Assembly (NCBI RefSeq): GCF_001715295.1
Contig: NZ_MDKB01000004.1
Span: 329,521 to 393,520, forward strand
Reading direction: 5' to 3'
Source of the DNA: Streptomyces griseus
Lineage (GTDB): Bacteria; Actinomycetota; Actinomycetes; Streptomycetales; Streptomycetaceae
DNA length: 64,000 bases
The position numbers were made by a program, and so were the translations under genes. How positions within the stretch are numbered: position 1 is the stretch's first letter; the number at the start of each line of letters is the position of its first letter. A model generated the notes under the pieces. That model had not been told where the DNA came from. It worked only from the letters and a program-made list of their open reading frames with translations, and ran no database searches. Below, in pieces: positions 16,740 through 24,992 of the stretch.

Positions 16740-17762
16740 ATGAGCCCAGTCCACCCGCCAGGCCTCGACCTCGACCTGCTGCGCGGCCGTCTCGACCGCG
16801 AGCGGCCCGGCCTGGTGAACGGACCGCTCGAGGCCCGGATCGTCGAGGGGGGACGCTCCAACCTCACCTACGTCGTCACCGACGGTACCGGGCAGTGGGT
16901 CGTCCGCCGGCCTCCGCTCGGTCACGTGCTGGCCACCGCGCACGACATGAAGCGCGAGCACCGGGTGATCAGCGCCCTGCACGCCACGGCCGTCCCGGTG
17001 CCCGAGCCGGTGCTGCTCTGCGAGGACGACTCCGTCACCGGCTCGTCCTTCTACGTCATGGAGTACGTCGAGGGGATCCCGTACCGGACCGCCGAGCAGC
17101 TCGCACCCCTGGGTGCCGCGCGCACCCGGGCGGTCGTGCTGGGGCTCGTGGACACCCTGGTGGATCTGCACGCGGTGGACCCGGCGGCGGTCGGGCTCGG
17201 CGACTTCGGCCGGCCGGACGGCTTCCTGGACCGGCAGCTGCGGCGCTGGGGCAAGCAGCTGGACGCCTCGCGCAACCGAGAGCTGGCCGGGATCGACGAG
17301 TTGCACGCCGCACTCGGCCGGCGGCTCCCGGAGTCCCCCGCCCCGGCCGTCGTCCACGGCGACTACCGCCTGGACAACGTGCTGGTCGGCCCCGACGACC
17401 GCATCAGGGCGGTCCTGGACTGGGAGATGTCCACGCTCGGCGACCCGTTGACCGACCTCGGCCTGCTGGCCATGTACAGCTCCGACCTCGGTCTGCCGCG
17501 GTCGCCGGTCTCCACCACGAGCGGTGCCCCGGGCCACCCGAGCCCCGCCGAGCTGATCGAACGCTATGCCGCCCGCTCCGGCCGGGACACCTCGTCGATC
17601 TCCTGGTACACGGCCTTCGCGTGGTTCAAGCTCGCCGTGATCCTGGAGGGCATCCACTACCGCTACACGCTGGGCCGGACCGTCGGCACCGGGTTCGACC
17701 GCATCGGCGAACTGGTCCCGGTCTTCATCGCGCACGGCCTCACCACCCTCCAGGAAGGCTGA
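16740..17762 (+). CDS. APH-fold kinase of the ACAD10/11-LvaA type
   Basis: The 340-aa aminoglycoside-phosphotransferase-like kinase has the catalytic loop HGDYRLDN (206-213, Asp208) and the metal-binding Asp227 in LDWEMSTLGDP. A weak P-loop equivalent, IVEGGRSNLTY, lies near 35-45. GGAGG, 8 nt before the ATG at 16740, fixes the start. Its partner 8 bp downstream is an acyl-CoA dehydrogenase. The same two domains are fused in human ACAD10/11 and adjacent in lva operons, where the kinase phosphorylates the 4-hydroxyl of 4-hydroxyacyl-CoA so that the dehydrogenase partner can remove it. I infer that role here. Antibiotic phosphorylation is unlikely in this context. Confidence 0.88.
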   Translation: MSPVHPPGLDLDLLRGRLDRERPGLVNGPLEARIVEGGRSNLTYVVTDGTGQWVVRRPPLGHVLATAHDMKREHRVISALHATAVPVPEPVLLCEDDSVTGSSFYVMEYVEGIPYRTAEQLAPLGAARTRAVVLGLVDTLVDLHAVDPAAVGLGDFGRPDGFLDRQLRRWGKQLDASRNRELAGIDELHAALGRRLPESPAPAVVHGDYRLDNVLVGPDDRIRAVLDWEMSTLGDPLTDLGLLAMYSSDLGLPRSPVSTTSGAPGHPSPAELIERYAARSGRDTSSISWYTAFAWFKLAVILEGIHYRYTLGRTVGTGFDRIGELVPVFIAHGLTTLQEG

Positions 17763-17770
17763 TCCACTCC

Positions 17771-18985
17771 ATGGACTTCGCATTCGACGCCCGGACCGAC
17801 GAGCTGCGCACCGGGCTGCTCGCCTTCATGGACGAGCACGTGTATCCGGCCGAGCAGGTGGCCGAGGAGCAGCGCGCCCGGCTCGCCACCCCGTGGGGCA
17901 CCCCGCAGGTGGTGGAGGACCTGAAGGCGGAGGCGCGCAGGCAGGGCCTGTGGAACCTCTTCCTGCCCGACGCGGAGTACGGTGCCGGGCTGACGAACCT
18001 GCAGTACGCCCCGCTCGCGGAGATCACCGGCCGCAGCCCGCACCTCGCGCCGACCGCGCTGAACTGCGCGGCGCCGGACACCGGGAACATGGAGGTGCTC
18101 TCCCAGTTCGGCTCGCAGGAGCAGAGGAAGCAGTGGCTGGAGCCGCTGCTGGCAGGCGAGATCCGCTCGGCGTTCGCGATGACGGAGCCGGACGTGGCCT
18201 CGTCGGACGCGACGAACATCGAGACCCGGATCGCCAGGGACGGCGACTCCTACGTCATCGACGGGCGCAAGTGGTACATCTCCGGGGCGATGAACCCGGA
18301 GTGCGCCGTGTTCATCGTGATGGGCAAGACGGACCCGGACGGTGAGGACATGCGCCGCCAGCAGTCCATGATCCTGGTCCCGCGTGACACCCCGGGCCTG
18401 GAGGTGCGCCGTGCGATGCAGGTGTACGGCTACGAGGACCACGCGCACGGCGGCCACGCCGAGGTCGTGTTCACCGACGTGCGCGTGCCCGCGTCGAACC
18501 TGATCGGCGAGGAGGGCGGCGGCTTCGCCATCGCGCAGGCGCGGCTGGGGCCGGGCCGGATCCACCACTGCATGCGGCTGATCGGGATGGCCGAGCGCGC
18601 GATCGAGCTGATGTGCCGTCGGGCCGTCTCCCGTACGGCCTTCGGCAAGCCGCTCGCCCAGCAGGGGGTCGTGCAGAACTGGATCGCGGACGCCCGGGTG
18701 ACGGTGGAGCAGCTGCGGCTGCTGGTGCTGAAGACCGCCTGGCTGATGGACACCGTGGGCAACCGCGGGGCGCACACCGAGATCCAGGCGATCAAGATCG
18801 CCACTCCGCGCGCGGTCTGCGACATCCTCGACCGGGCGGTGCAGCTGTACGGCGCCGGCGGGGTCGGCCAGGACTTCCCGCTGGCCGAACTCTGGGCTTC
18901 CGCCAGGACGTTGCGGCTCGCGGACGGGCCGGACGAGGTGCACCAGCGGTCGCTGGCCCGCCGTGAGATCAGGCAGTACCTCTGA
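17771..18985 (+). CDS. Acyl-CoA dehydrogenase, ACAD11/LvaC-like
   Basis: The 404-aa FAD enzyme has the three acyl-CoA dehydrogenase domains: N-terminal helices to about 130, the flavin-contacting AFAMTEPDVASSDATN (about 136-151) and beta domain, and C-terminal helices ending QRSLARREIRQYL. The motif RKWYISGAMNPE is characteristic of the long ACAD10/11 branch rather than short-chain enzymes. It is in an operon with the APH-fold kinase, and a hairpin terminator follows. I infer it acts on phosphorylated 4-hydroxyacyl-CoA; conventional beta-oxidation of unusual acyl chains is the alternative. Confidence 0.92.
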   Translation: MDFAFDARTDELRTGLLAFMDEHVYPAEQVAEEQRARLATPWGTPQVVEDLKAEARRQGLWNLFLPDAEYGAGLTNLQYAPLAEITGRSPHLAPTALNCAAPDTGNMEVLSQFGSQEQRKQWLEPLLAGEIRSAFAMTEPDVASSDATNIETRIARDGDSYVIDGRKWYISGAMNPECAVFIVMGKTDPDGEDMRRQQSMILVPRDTPGLEVRRAMQVYGYEDHAHGGHAEVVFTDVRVPASNLIGEEGGGFAIAQARLGPGRIHHCMRLIGMAERAIELMCRRAVSRTAFGKPLAQQGVVQNWIADARVTVEQLRLLVLKTAWLMDTVGNRGAHTEIQAIKIATPRAVCDILDRAVQLYGAGGVGQDFPLAELWASARTLRLADGPDEVHQRSLARREIRQYL

Positions 18986-19005
18986 CCCGGTACGGGCGGA
19001 CGCGC

Positions 19006-19030
19006 GGGGAGGCGCGGGGTGCGCCTCCCC
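19006..19030. terminator. Convergent terminator hairpin
   Basis: GGGGAGGCGC-GGGGT-GCGCCTCCCC is a perfect 10-bp stem between the convergent acyl-CoA dehydrogenase and M28 peptidase genes, so it can serve both. Confidence 0.8.
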
Positions 19031-19039
19031 GGCGGCGGG

Positions 19040-20353
19040 TCAGAAGGTGAGCTGCCAGCTGTCGATGTAGCCGGTGTCCTGTGCGGCGATGTCCTGCACC
19101 CGGAGCCGCCAGGTGCCGTTGGCGGTCTCGGTGGACGCGTCGACCGTGTACGTCGTGATCACGTTGTCGGCCGAGTCGCTGCCGCTGGAGTTCTTCAGCC
19201 GGTACGCGCTGCCGTCGGGCGCGAGGAGGTCGACGACGAGGTCACCGCGGTAGGTGTGCTTGATGTCGACGCCCACTTTGAGGGCCGAAGGGGCGTTGCC
19301 CGTACGGCCGGTGACGGAGACGGACGAGGTGACGGCCCCTCCGTTGTCGGGGATGGCGACGTCGGTGGCGTTGCTGAACACCGTGCCGGCCGGCGGGGTG
19401 ACCGATCCGGCGGACAGGGTCCAGACGGCGTGGGCGACCGCGTCGCTGTTGCGGTCCAGGGCGGTGTCGTTGATGTTGGCCGTGGTGTCGCACGAGGAGT
19501 GGTAGCAGCGGTCGAAGGCCTGGCCCGCCGTGCCGCCCCACTTCTGGGCCTGGGCACTCGTCTTCGTGTAATCGGCTCCGGAGAAGAGGCCGCCCACCGG
19601 GACACCCGCGTTCTTGAACGGGGCGTGGTCGGAGCGGCCGTCACCCTCGGTCTCTATCTCGGTGGGTATCGACAGACCCGCGTAGTAGTCCTTGAAGGTC
19701 TGCTCGATGACCGGGTCGTCGTCGTAGACGAAGTATCCGGGGTTGGGTGAGCCGATCATGTCGAAGTTGAGGTATCCGGCGAGCTTGGAACGCTCGGTGG
19801 TGCCCAGGCTGTTGACGTAGTACTTCGAGCCGACGAGGCCCAGCTCCTCGGCACCCCACCAGGCGAAGCGCAGGTGCTTGTCCGGTGCGAGCTGCGCCCG
19901 GGAGACCGCGAGGGCCGTCTCCAGTACGGCGGCGGAACCGGAGCCGTTGTCGTTGATGCCGGCGCCCGAGGTCACCGAGTCGAGGTGGGAGCCGGCCATG
20001 AGCACCTGGTTGGGGTCTCCACCCGGCCAGTCGGCGATCAGGTTGTAGCCGGTGGCTCCGCCGGAGGTGAACTGCTGGAGCGTGGTGGTGTATCCGGCCG
20101 CGTCCAGCTTGGCCTTCACGTAGTCGACGGACGCCCGGTATCCGGTCCGGCCGTGGGCGCGGTTGCCGCCGTTGGCGGTGGCGATGGACTGGAGCTGGGT
20201 GAGGTGCGCCTTGACGTTGGCGAGCGGGATGTCGGGGGCCGCGACCGCCGCCACGGGGGCGGGTGCCGCCTGGACGGCGGGTGCGGCGGCCGACAGCAGG
20301 GCCGTCGCGGCGACCGCGGCGGCGAGCAGGGATCTGGGGCGTACAGGACTCAT
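19040..20353 (-). CDS. Secreted M28 aminopeptidase with P/homo B domain
   Basis: The 437-aa exported zinc aminopeptidase is close to S. griseus aminopeptidase (SGAP). It has a signal peptide to about 30. The co-catalytic zinc ligands and acids are His123 and Asp125 (GSHLDSV), Asp135 (NDNGSGS), Glu169/170, Asp198 (NFDMIGS) and His243 (SDHAPF). The Cys283-Cys288 pair (CYHSSC) is the SGAP disulfide. Residues from about 325 form a proprotein-convertase P domain (HTYRGDLVVDLLAPDG, DSWQLTF at the end), a calcium-binding beta-sandwich probably aiding folding or substrate contact. GGAGCC precedes the ATG. It releases hydrophobic N-terminal residues from extracellular peptides. Confidence 0.95.
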   Translation of the reverse strand: MSPVRPRSLLAAAVAATALLSAAAPAVQAAPAPVAAVAAPDIPLANVKAHLTQLQSIATANGGNRAHGRTGYRASVDYVKAKLDAAGYTTTLQQFTSGGATGYNLIADWPGGDPNQVLMAGSHLDSVTSGAGINDNGSGSAAVLETALAVSRAQLAPDKHLRFAWWGAEELGLVGSKYYVNSLGTTERSKLAGYLNFDMIGSPNPGYFVYDDDPVIEQTFKDYYAGLSIPTEIETEGDGRSDHAPFKNAGVPVGGLFSGADYTKTSAQAQKWGGTAGQAFDRCYHSSCDTTANINDTALDRNSDAVAHAVWTLSAGSVTPPAGTVFSNATDVAIPDNGGAVTSSVSVTGRTGNAPSALKVGVDIKHTYRGDLVVDLLAPDGSAYRLKNSSGSDSADNVITTYTVDASTETANGTWRLRVQDIAAQDTGYIDSWQLTF

Positions 20354-20598
20354 CGGATGGCTCCGGATTCCGTTCGGGGACTGACGGAACGTGCGGGGGG
20401 TCCGCTGCCGTGCACGGCAGGGGCCTGGAGCGGCGGGGCGAAGTGCGGGACCGATGCTGGCGCCAGTGACCGCGTACCGTCAAGGGTGGAATCCGGACAT
20501 GATTGTTCGTTAATCGGACACGCCGGGACGTGCGGAGGGCGGGCACGTCACGGTACGGGGACCCGGCGCCGACGCGGGGACCTGTGCCTGCGCCGGCT

Positions 20599-21381
20599 CT
20601 ACTTGCCGAAGCGGCGTTCGCGGGTCGCGTACGAGCGGAGGGCGCGCAGGAAGTCCACCCTGCGGAACGCCGGCCAGTAGCAGTCGACCCAGTGCATCTC
20701 GGCGTAGGCGGACTGCCAGAGCAGGAAGCCGGACAGCCTCTGCTCGCCCGAGGTGCGGATGATGAAGTCCGTCTGGTCGGCGGTCGGGGAGTACAGGTGA
20801 CGGGAGACGTCGTCGATGTCGAACCGCTCGGCCAGTTCCGCCGGATCACCCCCGGCCGCGATGTGCTCCGCGAAGGCGCTCTTGACCGCGTCGACGATCT
20901 CCCGCCGCCCGCCGTAGCCGACCGCGACGTCGACCTTGAGTCCGGTGCGCCCCTCGGTCGCGGCGGTGGCCTCCTTCAGCACACCGGCGCCCGCGCCGGG
21001 CAGCATGTCGAGCGAGCCGATCACCTGCACCCGCCAGGGGCGGCCTTCGGCCGTGATGTCCCGGACGGTCTCCTCGATGATCTCTATCAGCGGGCCGAGC
21101 TGCTCGGCGGGCCGCTGGAGGTTGTCGTCGGAGAGCATGAAGAGCGTCACGTGCTCGATCCCGGCGGCGGTGCACCAGCCCAGGAACTCGCTGACCTTGG
21201 CCCCGCCCGCGCGGTACCCGTCCCGGACGTCCGTGAGCCCCGCCTGCCGCGCCCAGCGCCGGTTGCCGTCGAGCATGATCCCGACGTGCCGCGGCCGTGG
21301 CAGCCCCACCAGGGTGGTGGCCAGCCTGCGGGTGTACACCGCTTCTACCGGGCGTCGGATGAACAGGGGAAGCAGCTTCAT
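20599..21381 (-). CDS. cis-Prenyltransferase (isoprenyl diphosphate synthase, UppS family)
   Basis: The 260-aa enzyme condenses isopentenyl diphosphate units in cis. The catalytic block IMLDGNRRWAR has Asp38, with VTLFMLSDDNLQRP and DFIIRTSGEQRLSGFLLWQSAYAE split over conserved regions IV-V. It is longer at the N-terminus than E. coli UppS, and Streptomyces carry two such genes. Product length (short Z-farnesyl-type or undecaprenyl) cannot be judged reliably by eye. It stands alone between the M28 peptidase and the TetR gene. Confidence 0.93.
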   Translation of the reverse strand: MKLLPLFIRRPVEAVYTRRLATTLVGLPRPRHVGIMLDGNRRWARQAGLTDVRDGYRAGGAKVSEFLGWCTAAGIEHVTLFMLSDDNLQRPAEQLGPLIEIIEETVRDITAEGRPWRVQVIGSLDMLPGAGAGVLKEATAATEGRTGLKVDVAVGYGGRREIVDAVKSAFAEHIAAGGDPAELAERFDIDDVSRHLYSPTADQTDFIIRTSGEQRLSGFLLWQSAYAEMHWVDCYWPAFRRVDFLRALRSYATRERRFGK

Positions 21382-21528
21382 GGAACCATATCCGTCACGT
21401 CGTGGGACCCTCGGCGGACCCTACCAGGGGCCCCGCCCCACCTGTCCGGGTGCCCCCCAAAAGCGCCTGCGCACAGGCGACTTGGCCCGGCCCGCGCTCC
21501 CCGCCGGCGCTCTGCCAGGCGCCCGCCC

Positions 21529-22122
21529 TCAGGGCCGCAGGGCACGCAGCAGCAGGTCCGCCAGGTGGTCGGCGACCTCACGCTGCGTGAGGGGCCCGTC
21601 CGGGCGGTACCACGTGGACAGGTGGTGGACCGAGCCGAAGTGGTAGTCGACGACCAGGTCCGCCGGGGTCGCGTCGGAGAACACACCGGCCCGCTGACCC
21701 TCCTCGATCAGGGCGCGGAAGCGTTCGTGGTAGCGGCGGCGCTCCATCCGGACCTGCTTGTTCTTCTCCGGGCTCAGGTGGTGCATCGAGCGGAAGAAGA
21801 TCGAGGCGTCGTCGAGGTTGTCGATGGTGGTGACCACCACGTCCGCCGCCGCGTCCCGCAGCCGCTGCTCGACCGGCGCCTCGGCGTCCGCGTAGGCGTC
21901 CAGTCGCTCCTGCTGGAGGCGCAGGACCCGGGCGTAGACCTCCTGGAGGAGATCCTCCTTGGAGCCGAAGTAGTGGTAGAGGGCCCCCTTGGTGACGCCC
22001 GCCGCCTCGACGATCTCCTGGACCGAGGTGCGGTCGTAACCGCGCTCGGCGAAGAGCCGGGTGGCGGCGGCCAGCAGCCTCTGGGGGACGGGCGTACCGC
22101 TCCCCTCCGTCACCTTGGCCAT
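21529..22122 (-). CDS. TetR-family repressor, probable regulator of the box A acyl-CoA genes
   Basis: The 197-aa protein has an N-terminal HTH (about 14-60) with AAGVTKGALYHYFGSKEDLL typical of acyl-CoA-responsive TetR proteins, then an all-helical ligand domain. It starts at MAKVTEG with AGGTGG before it. The frame stays open upstream through the acyl-CoA synthetase pseudogene, but that part is not its coding sequence. The gene is downstream of, and on the same strand as, the SDR and pseudogene, so it is likely co-transcribed with them from the box A2 promoter, giving feedback control. Confidence 0.9.
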   Translation of the reverse strand: MAKVTEGSGTPVPQRLLAAATRLFAERGYDRTSVQEIVEAAGVTKGALYHYFGSKEDLLQEVYARVLRLQQERLDAYADAEAPVEQRLRDAAADVVVTTIDNLDDASIFFRSMHHLSPEKNKQVRMERRRYHERFRALIEEGQRAGVFSDATPADLVVDYHFGSVHHLSTWYRPDGPLTQREVADHLADLLLRALRP

Positions 22123-22189
22123 GGCCGCCACCTGCTCTCTCGTCCGTGCGTGAACCGTCTGCCGTGAAGCCTCTACCGGGGGAACGGCG

Positions 22190-22713
22190 TCCCCGCCCGA
22201 GGATCTTCCCACTCGCCGCCCCGCCGAGCTCCGCCAGGACCTCCACCTCGCGCGGGTCCGTGTACGCGGCGTGGCGCGCCCCGCAGTACGCGCTCGGCCC
22301 GGGGGGGGCTCCGCCGCCGCTCCGGGGCGGCCGACCCAGGCCCGCACGGTCCCGCCCAGGTAGGCGTCCGAAGCGCCCCACCGCCACCCCTCGGCGGCGA
22401 GGTGCCCGGCCACGGATTCCGGCGACTCGTCCGCCTCGCGGCCGCCGACGCGCCCGTCGATGCAGGCGGGCGCGGGGCGGTCCGGCACCCGGTCGAGGCG
22501 CGGACCGGCCCAGGCCCGCACGGTCCCGCCCCCGTGGGCGTCCGGAGCGCCCCACCGCCACTCCTCGGCGGCGAGGTGTCCGGCCACGGATTCCGGCGAC
22601 TCGTCCGCCTTCCGGAAGGCGTGGACCGTGCTCCCGGCGTGCCGGGCGTCGGGGAGCCGGGCCTCGCCGAGCAGGGCGGTCCGGGGCCCGGCCGCGTGGG
22701 CGGAGCCGGTCAC
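22190..22713 (-). pseudogene. Collapsed acyl-CoA synthetase (FadD/LvaE-like) remnant
   Basis: The frame starts with GTG overlapping the SDR stop (GTGA), as an intact downstream gene would. The first 35 residues (TGSAHAAGPRTALLGE, then STVHAF) resemble the N-terminus of AMP-forming acyl-CoA synthetases. The sequence then jumps to C-terminal-domain material: DESPESVAGHLAAE, GASDAYLGGTVRAWVGRPGA, and after a frame change DPREVEVLAELGGAASGKI with the lysine of the A10 motif (codon 22205-22207). About 400 central residues are missing, a 102-bp C-terminal segment is duplicated, and a C8 run (22301-22308, read as G8 on the plus strand) marks the frameshift. It cannot encode a working ligase. The reading rests on recognition by eye. 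Confidence 0.7.
22335..22610 (-). repeat. Direct duplication inside the acyl-CoA synthetase remnant
   Basis: A 102-bp segment at 22335-22436 recurs at 22509-22610, a period of 174 bp (58 codons), with few differences. Both copies encode ADESPESVAGHLAAE, then WRWGA and GGTVRAW, in the same frame. Confidence 0.9.
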
Positions 22714-23474
22714 GCCCCGGTCTCCTCCCACTTCCGCTGCAGATGGTTCATTCCGCCGAGCCAGTGGTCGGGGTCCTCGGCGCGCGCCCGGTAGTACCCG
22801 GCCACCTCGGGGTGGGGCAGGACCAGGAAGCGGTCCTGGTCCATGGCGTCGAACAGGGCGTCGGCGACCACCTCCGGTTCGATCGCGGTCGGGGCGAGCA
22901 CCAGCTCACCCGCGGAGCCGGCCGCGGTGAGCATGTCCGTACGCACGCCCTGCGGGCAGATCGCGTGCACCTTGACGCCCCGGTGCCGGTAGGTGAGGGA
23001 GAGCCATTCGGCGAAGGCGACGGCGCCGTGCTTGGTGACGCTGTACGGGGCGGCCCCGATCATCGTCAGCAGGCCGGCCGCCGACGCGGTGGAGACGAAG
23101 CGGCCGCCGCCCCGCTCCAGCCAGTCCGGCAGGAGTTGCCTGGCCGCACGGACGTGCGCCATCACGTTGACGTCCCAGGCCGCCGCCCATACCTCCTCGT
23201 CGGCGAAGGCGTCGCCGCCCGAGCCGAGGCCGGCGTTGGCGCAGTAGACGTCCACCCTGCCGCCGAGTGCGTCGCGGGCGGCGTCCACGATGCCCGAGGC
23301 GTCACCGGCCACGACGGTGCCGCCGATCTCCTCGGCGAGTGCCTCGACGCGGTGGCGGTCGAGGTCGTTGACGACGACCCGGGCACCCTCCGCGGCGAAT
23401 CTGCGGGCCAGAGCGGCACCGATGCCACCTCCGGCCCCGGTCACCACTACGCCGGCGTCCTGCACCGCACTCAT
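22710..23474 (-). CDS. Short-chain dehydrogenase/reductase, LvaD-like
   Basis: The 254-aa Rossmann enzyme has TGAGGGIG (12-19), CANAG (80-82 region), Ser131 in STASAAG and the catalytic YSVTK (Tyr144, Lys148). Asp37 in VNDLD favours NAD(H). The substrate is unknown. Its place with an APH kinase, ACAD and acyl-CoA synthetase remnant suggests interconversion of a 4-keto and 4-hydroxyacyl-CoA. The start MSAVQDAG has GGCGGGA before it. The stop is coupled to the pseudogene start, and TetR follows. Box A2 lies 37 bp upstream of its ATG. Confidence 0.9.
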   Translation of the reverse strand: MSAVQDAGVVVTGAGGGIGAALARRFAAEGARVVVNDLDRHRVEALAEEIGGTVVAGDASGIVDAARDALGGRVDVYCANAGLGSGGDAFADEEVWAAAWDVNVMAHVRAARQLLPDWLERGGGRFVSTASAAGLLTMIGAAPYSVTKHGAVAFAEWLSLTYRHRGVKVHAICPQGVRTDMLTAAGSAGELVLAPTAIEPEVVADALFDAMDQDRFLVLPHPEVAGYYRARAEDPDHWLGGMNHLQRKWEETGA

Positions 23475-23510
23475 CGGGTCCCGCCTCTCTCCGCCGTCCT
23501 CCACGGCAGA

Positions 23511-23526
23511 CTAACCAGTCGGTATG
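23511..23526. promoter_or_regulatory. Box A2, putative TetR operator
   Basis: CTAACCAGTCGGTATG, read on the minus strand as CATACCGACTGGTTAG, shares 13 consecutive bases (CATACCGACTGGT) with box A1 at 16684. It lies just upstream of the SDR operon that ends with the TetR gene. Confidence 0.65.
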
Positions 23527-23647
23527 TGATCCGGGAAGGGGTCCGGGACAGAACCGGCGATCTCCCCGGCCGTGGGCGTTCCGTGGTGCGCGCGCCCGCG
23601 CTAGCGTGCGTGACCATGACAGTCGGCGCGATCGTGGAGGTAGCGGA

Positions 23648-24907
23648 ATGACCTTGTCCAGACGTGGTGTGCTGACGGCCGGCGGCGCGGCGGGGGCCCT
23701 CGCGGTCACCGGGGCCGGTCCGGCCGCCGCCGCCCCCGGGGACGGCGGCGGGCGCCCGGCGGTCCGCACCGGCTTCGCCCGGCTGGCCGCGGACGGCTAC
23801 CGGCTGCTGGCCGGCCGGAAGGTCGGGGTGGTCACCAATCCCACCGGGATCACCGCGGACGTACGGCACATCGTGGACGTGATGCACGCCGACGGCCGGG
23901 TGGACCTGACCGCCGTCTTCGGACCCGAGCACGGCTTCCGGGGGACCGCGCAGGCGGGCGGTTCGGAGGGCAGGTACGACGACCCGGCGACGGGTCTCCC
24001 GGTGTACGACACCTACCTGAAGAGCGGGCAGGCGCTGGCCGACGTGTTCACCGCGTCCGGCGTGGACACGGTCGTCTTCGACATCCAGGACGCCGGAGCC
24101 CGTTTCTACACGTACATCTGGACGCTGTACGACTGCATGGAGGCGGCGGCGCTCGCGGGCAAGCGGTTCGTCGTCCTGGACCGCCCGAACCCGGTGAGCG
24201 GGCGGGCCGCGCTCGGGCCGGTGCTGGATCCGGCGTTCGCCACGTTCGTGGGGCGCCGCGAGATCGCGCAGGCGCACGGGATGACGGTCGCCGAGCTGGC
24301 GCTGCTGTTCGACGCGGAGTTCCTGGCGGCCCGGCCCGTGGAGCTGGAGGTCGTGAAGATGGCCGGCTGGCGACGGTCCGACTTCTTCGACGGGACGGGC
24401 CTGCCGTGGGTGCCGCCCAGCCCGAACATGCCCACGCCCGGGACGGCACTGGTCTACCCGGGGACGTGTCTCTTCGAGGGCACGAACCTGTCCGAGGGCC
24501 GGGGCACGACCAGGCCCTTCGAGCTGCTGGGTGCCGAGGGGATCGACCACCGGTGGGCGGCTGCGGCGAACGCCCTGGACCTGCCGGGCGTGGCCTTCCG
24601 GGAGGCGTACTTCGCGCCGACGTTCTCGAAGTTCCAGGGGAAGACGGTGGGAGGCGTGCAGCTGCACGTCCACGACCGGGAGGCCTTCGATCCGGTCCGC
24701 ACCGGCATCGCCCTGCTGGTGACGGCGAAGCGGACGTGGAGCGGCTTCGCGTGGCGTGCGGACAACTGGATCGACAAGCTCACCGGCAACAGCCGGGTCC
24801 GCACGATGATCGACGCGGGCGCGGACACGGACGAGGTGGTGGCCGCCTGGGCGGCGGACCTCGCGGCGTTCCGGGCGGTGCGGCGGAAGTACCTGCTGTA
24901 CCGCTGA
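23648..24907 (+). CDS. Secreted DUF1343 protein, NamZ-type exo-N-acetylmuramidase
   Basis: The 419-aa protein has a Tat signal (LSRRGVLTAGGAAG, cleavage near AAAAP at 30). The DUF1343 (GH171) blocks are clear: VGVVTNPTGI, VFGPEHGFRG, VDTVVFDIQDAGARFYTYIW, VLDRPNP, and FEGTNLSEGRGTTRPF. NamZ enzymes remove non-reducing-end MurNAc from peptidoglycan fragments; assignment here is by family. It acts outside the cell, and its neighbour across the terminator is another peptidoglycan-targeting protein, so both may serve wall turnover or lysis of competitors. Confidence 0.9.
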   Translation: MTLSRRGVLTAGGAAGALAVTGAGPAAAAPGDGGGRPAVRTGFARLAADGYRLLAGRKVGVVTNPTGITADVRHIVDVMHADGRVDLTAVFGPEHGFRGTAQAGGSEGRYDDPATGLPVYDTYLKSGQALADVFTASGVDTVVFDIQDAGARFYTYIWTLYDCMEAAALAGKRFVVLDRPNPVSGRAALGPVLDPAFATFVGRREIAQAHGMTVAELALLFDAEFLAARPVELEVVKMAGWRRSDFFDGTGLPWVPPSPNMPTPGTALVYPGTCLFEGTNLSEGRGTTRPFELLGAEGIDHRWAAAANALDLPGVAFREAYFAPTFSKFQGKTVGGVQLHVHDREAFDPVRTGIALLVTAKRTWSGFAWRADNWIDKLTGNSRVRTMIDAGADTDEVVAAWAADLAAFRAVRRKYLLYR

Positions 24908-24941
24908 GCAGCCGGGAGGCGGGCCCGGCCCGGGCCCACAC

Positions 24942-24988
24942 ACGGAGGCGGGGTGGTACGGGCCGGGCCCGTACCACCCCGCCTCCGT
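24942..24988. terminator. 22-bp perfect hairpin, bidirectional terminator
   Basis: Arms at 24942-24963 and 24967-24988 are exactly complementary over 22 bp with a 3-nt loop. It lies between the convergent NamZ-like and amidase genes, whose stops are 85 bp apart, and no U-tract is present. Confidence 0.85.
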
Positions 24989-24992
24989 CAGG

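Noticed and set aside
16740..17762. Aminoglycoside resistance gene
   Set aside because: The APH fold is present, but the acyl-CoA dehydrogenase partner and shared operator with acyl-CoA genes point to metabolite phosphorylation.
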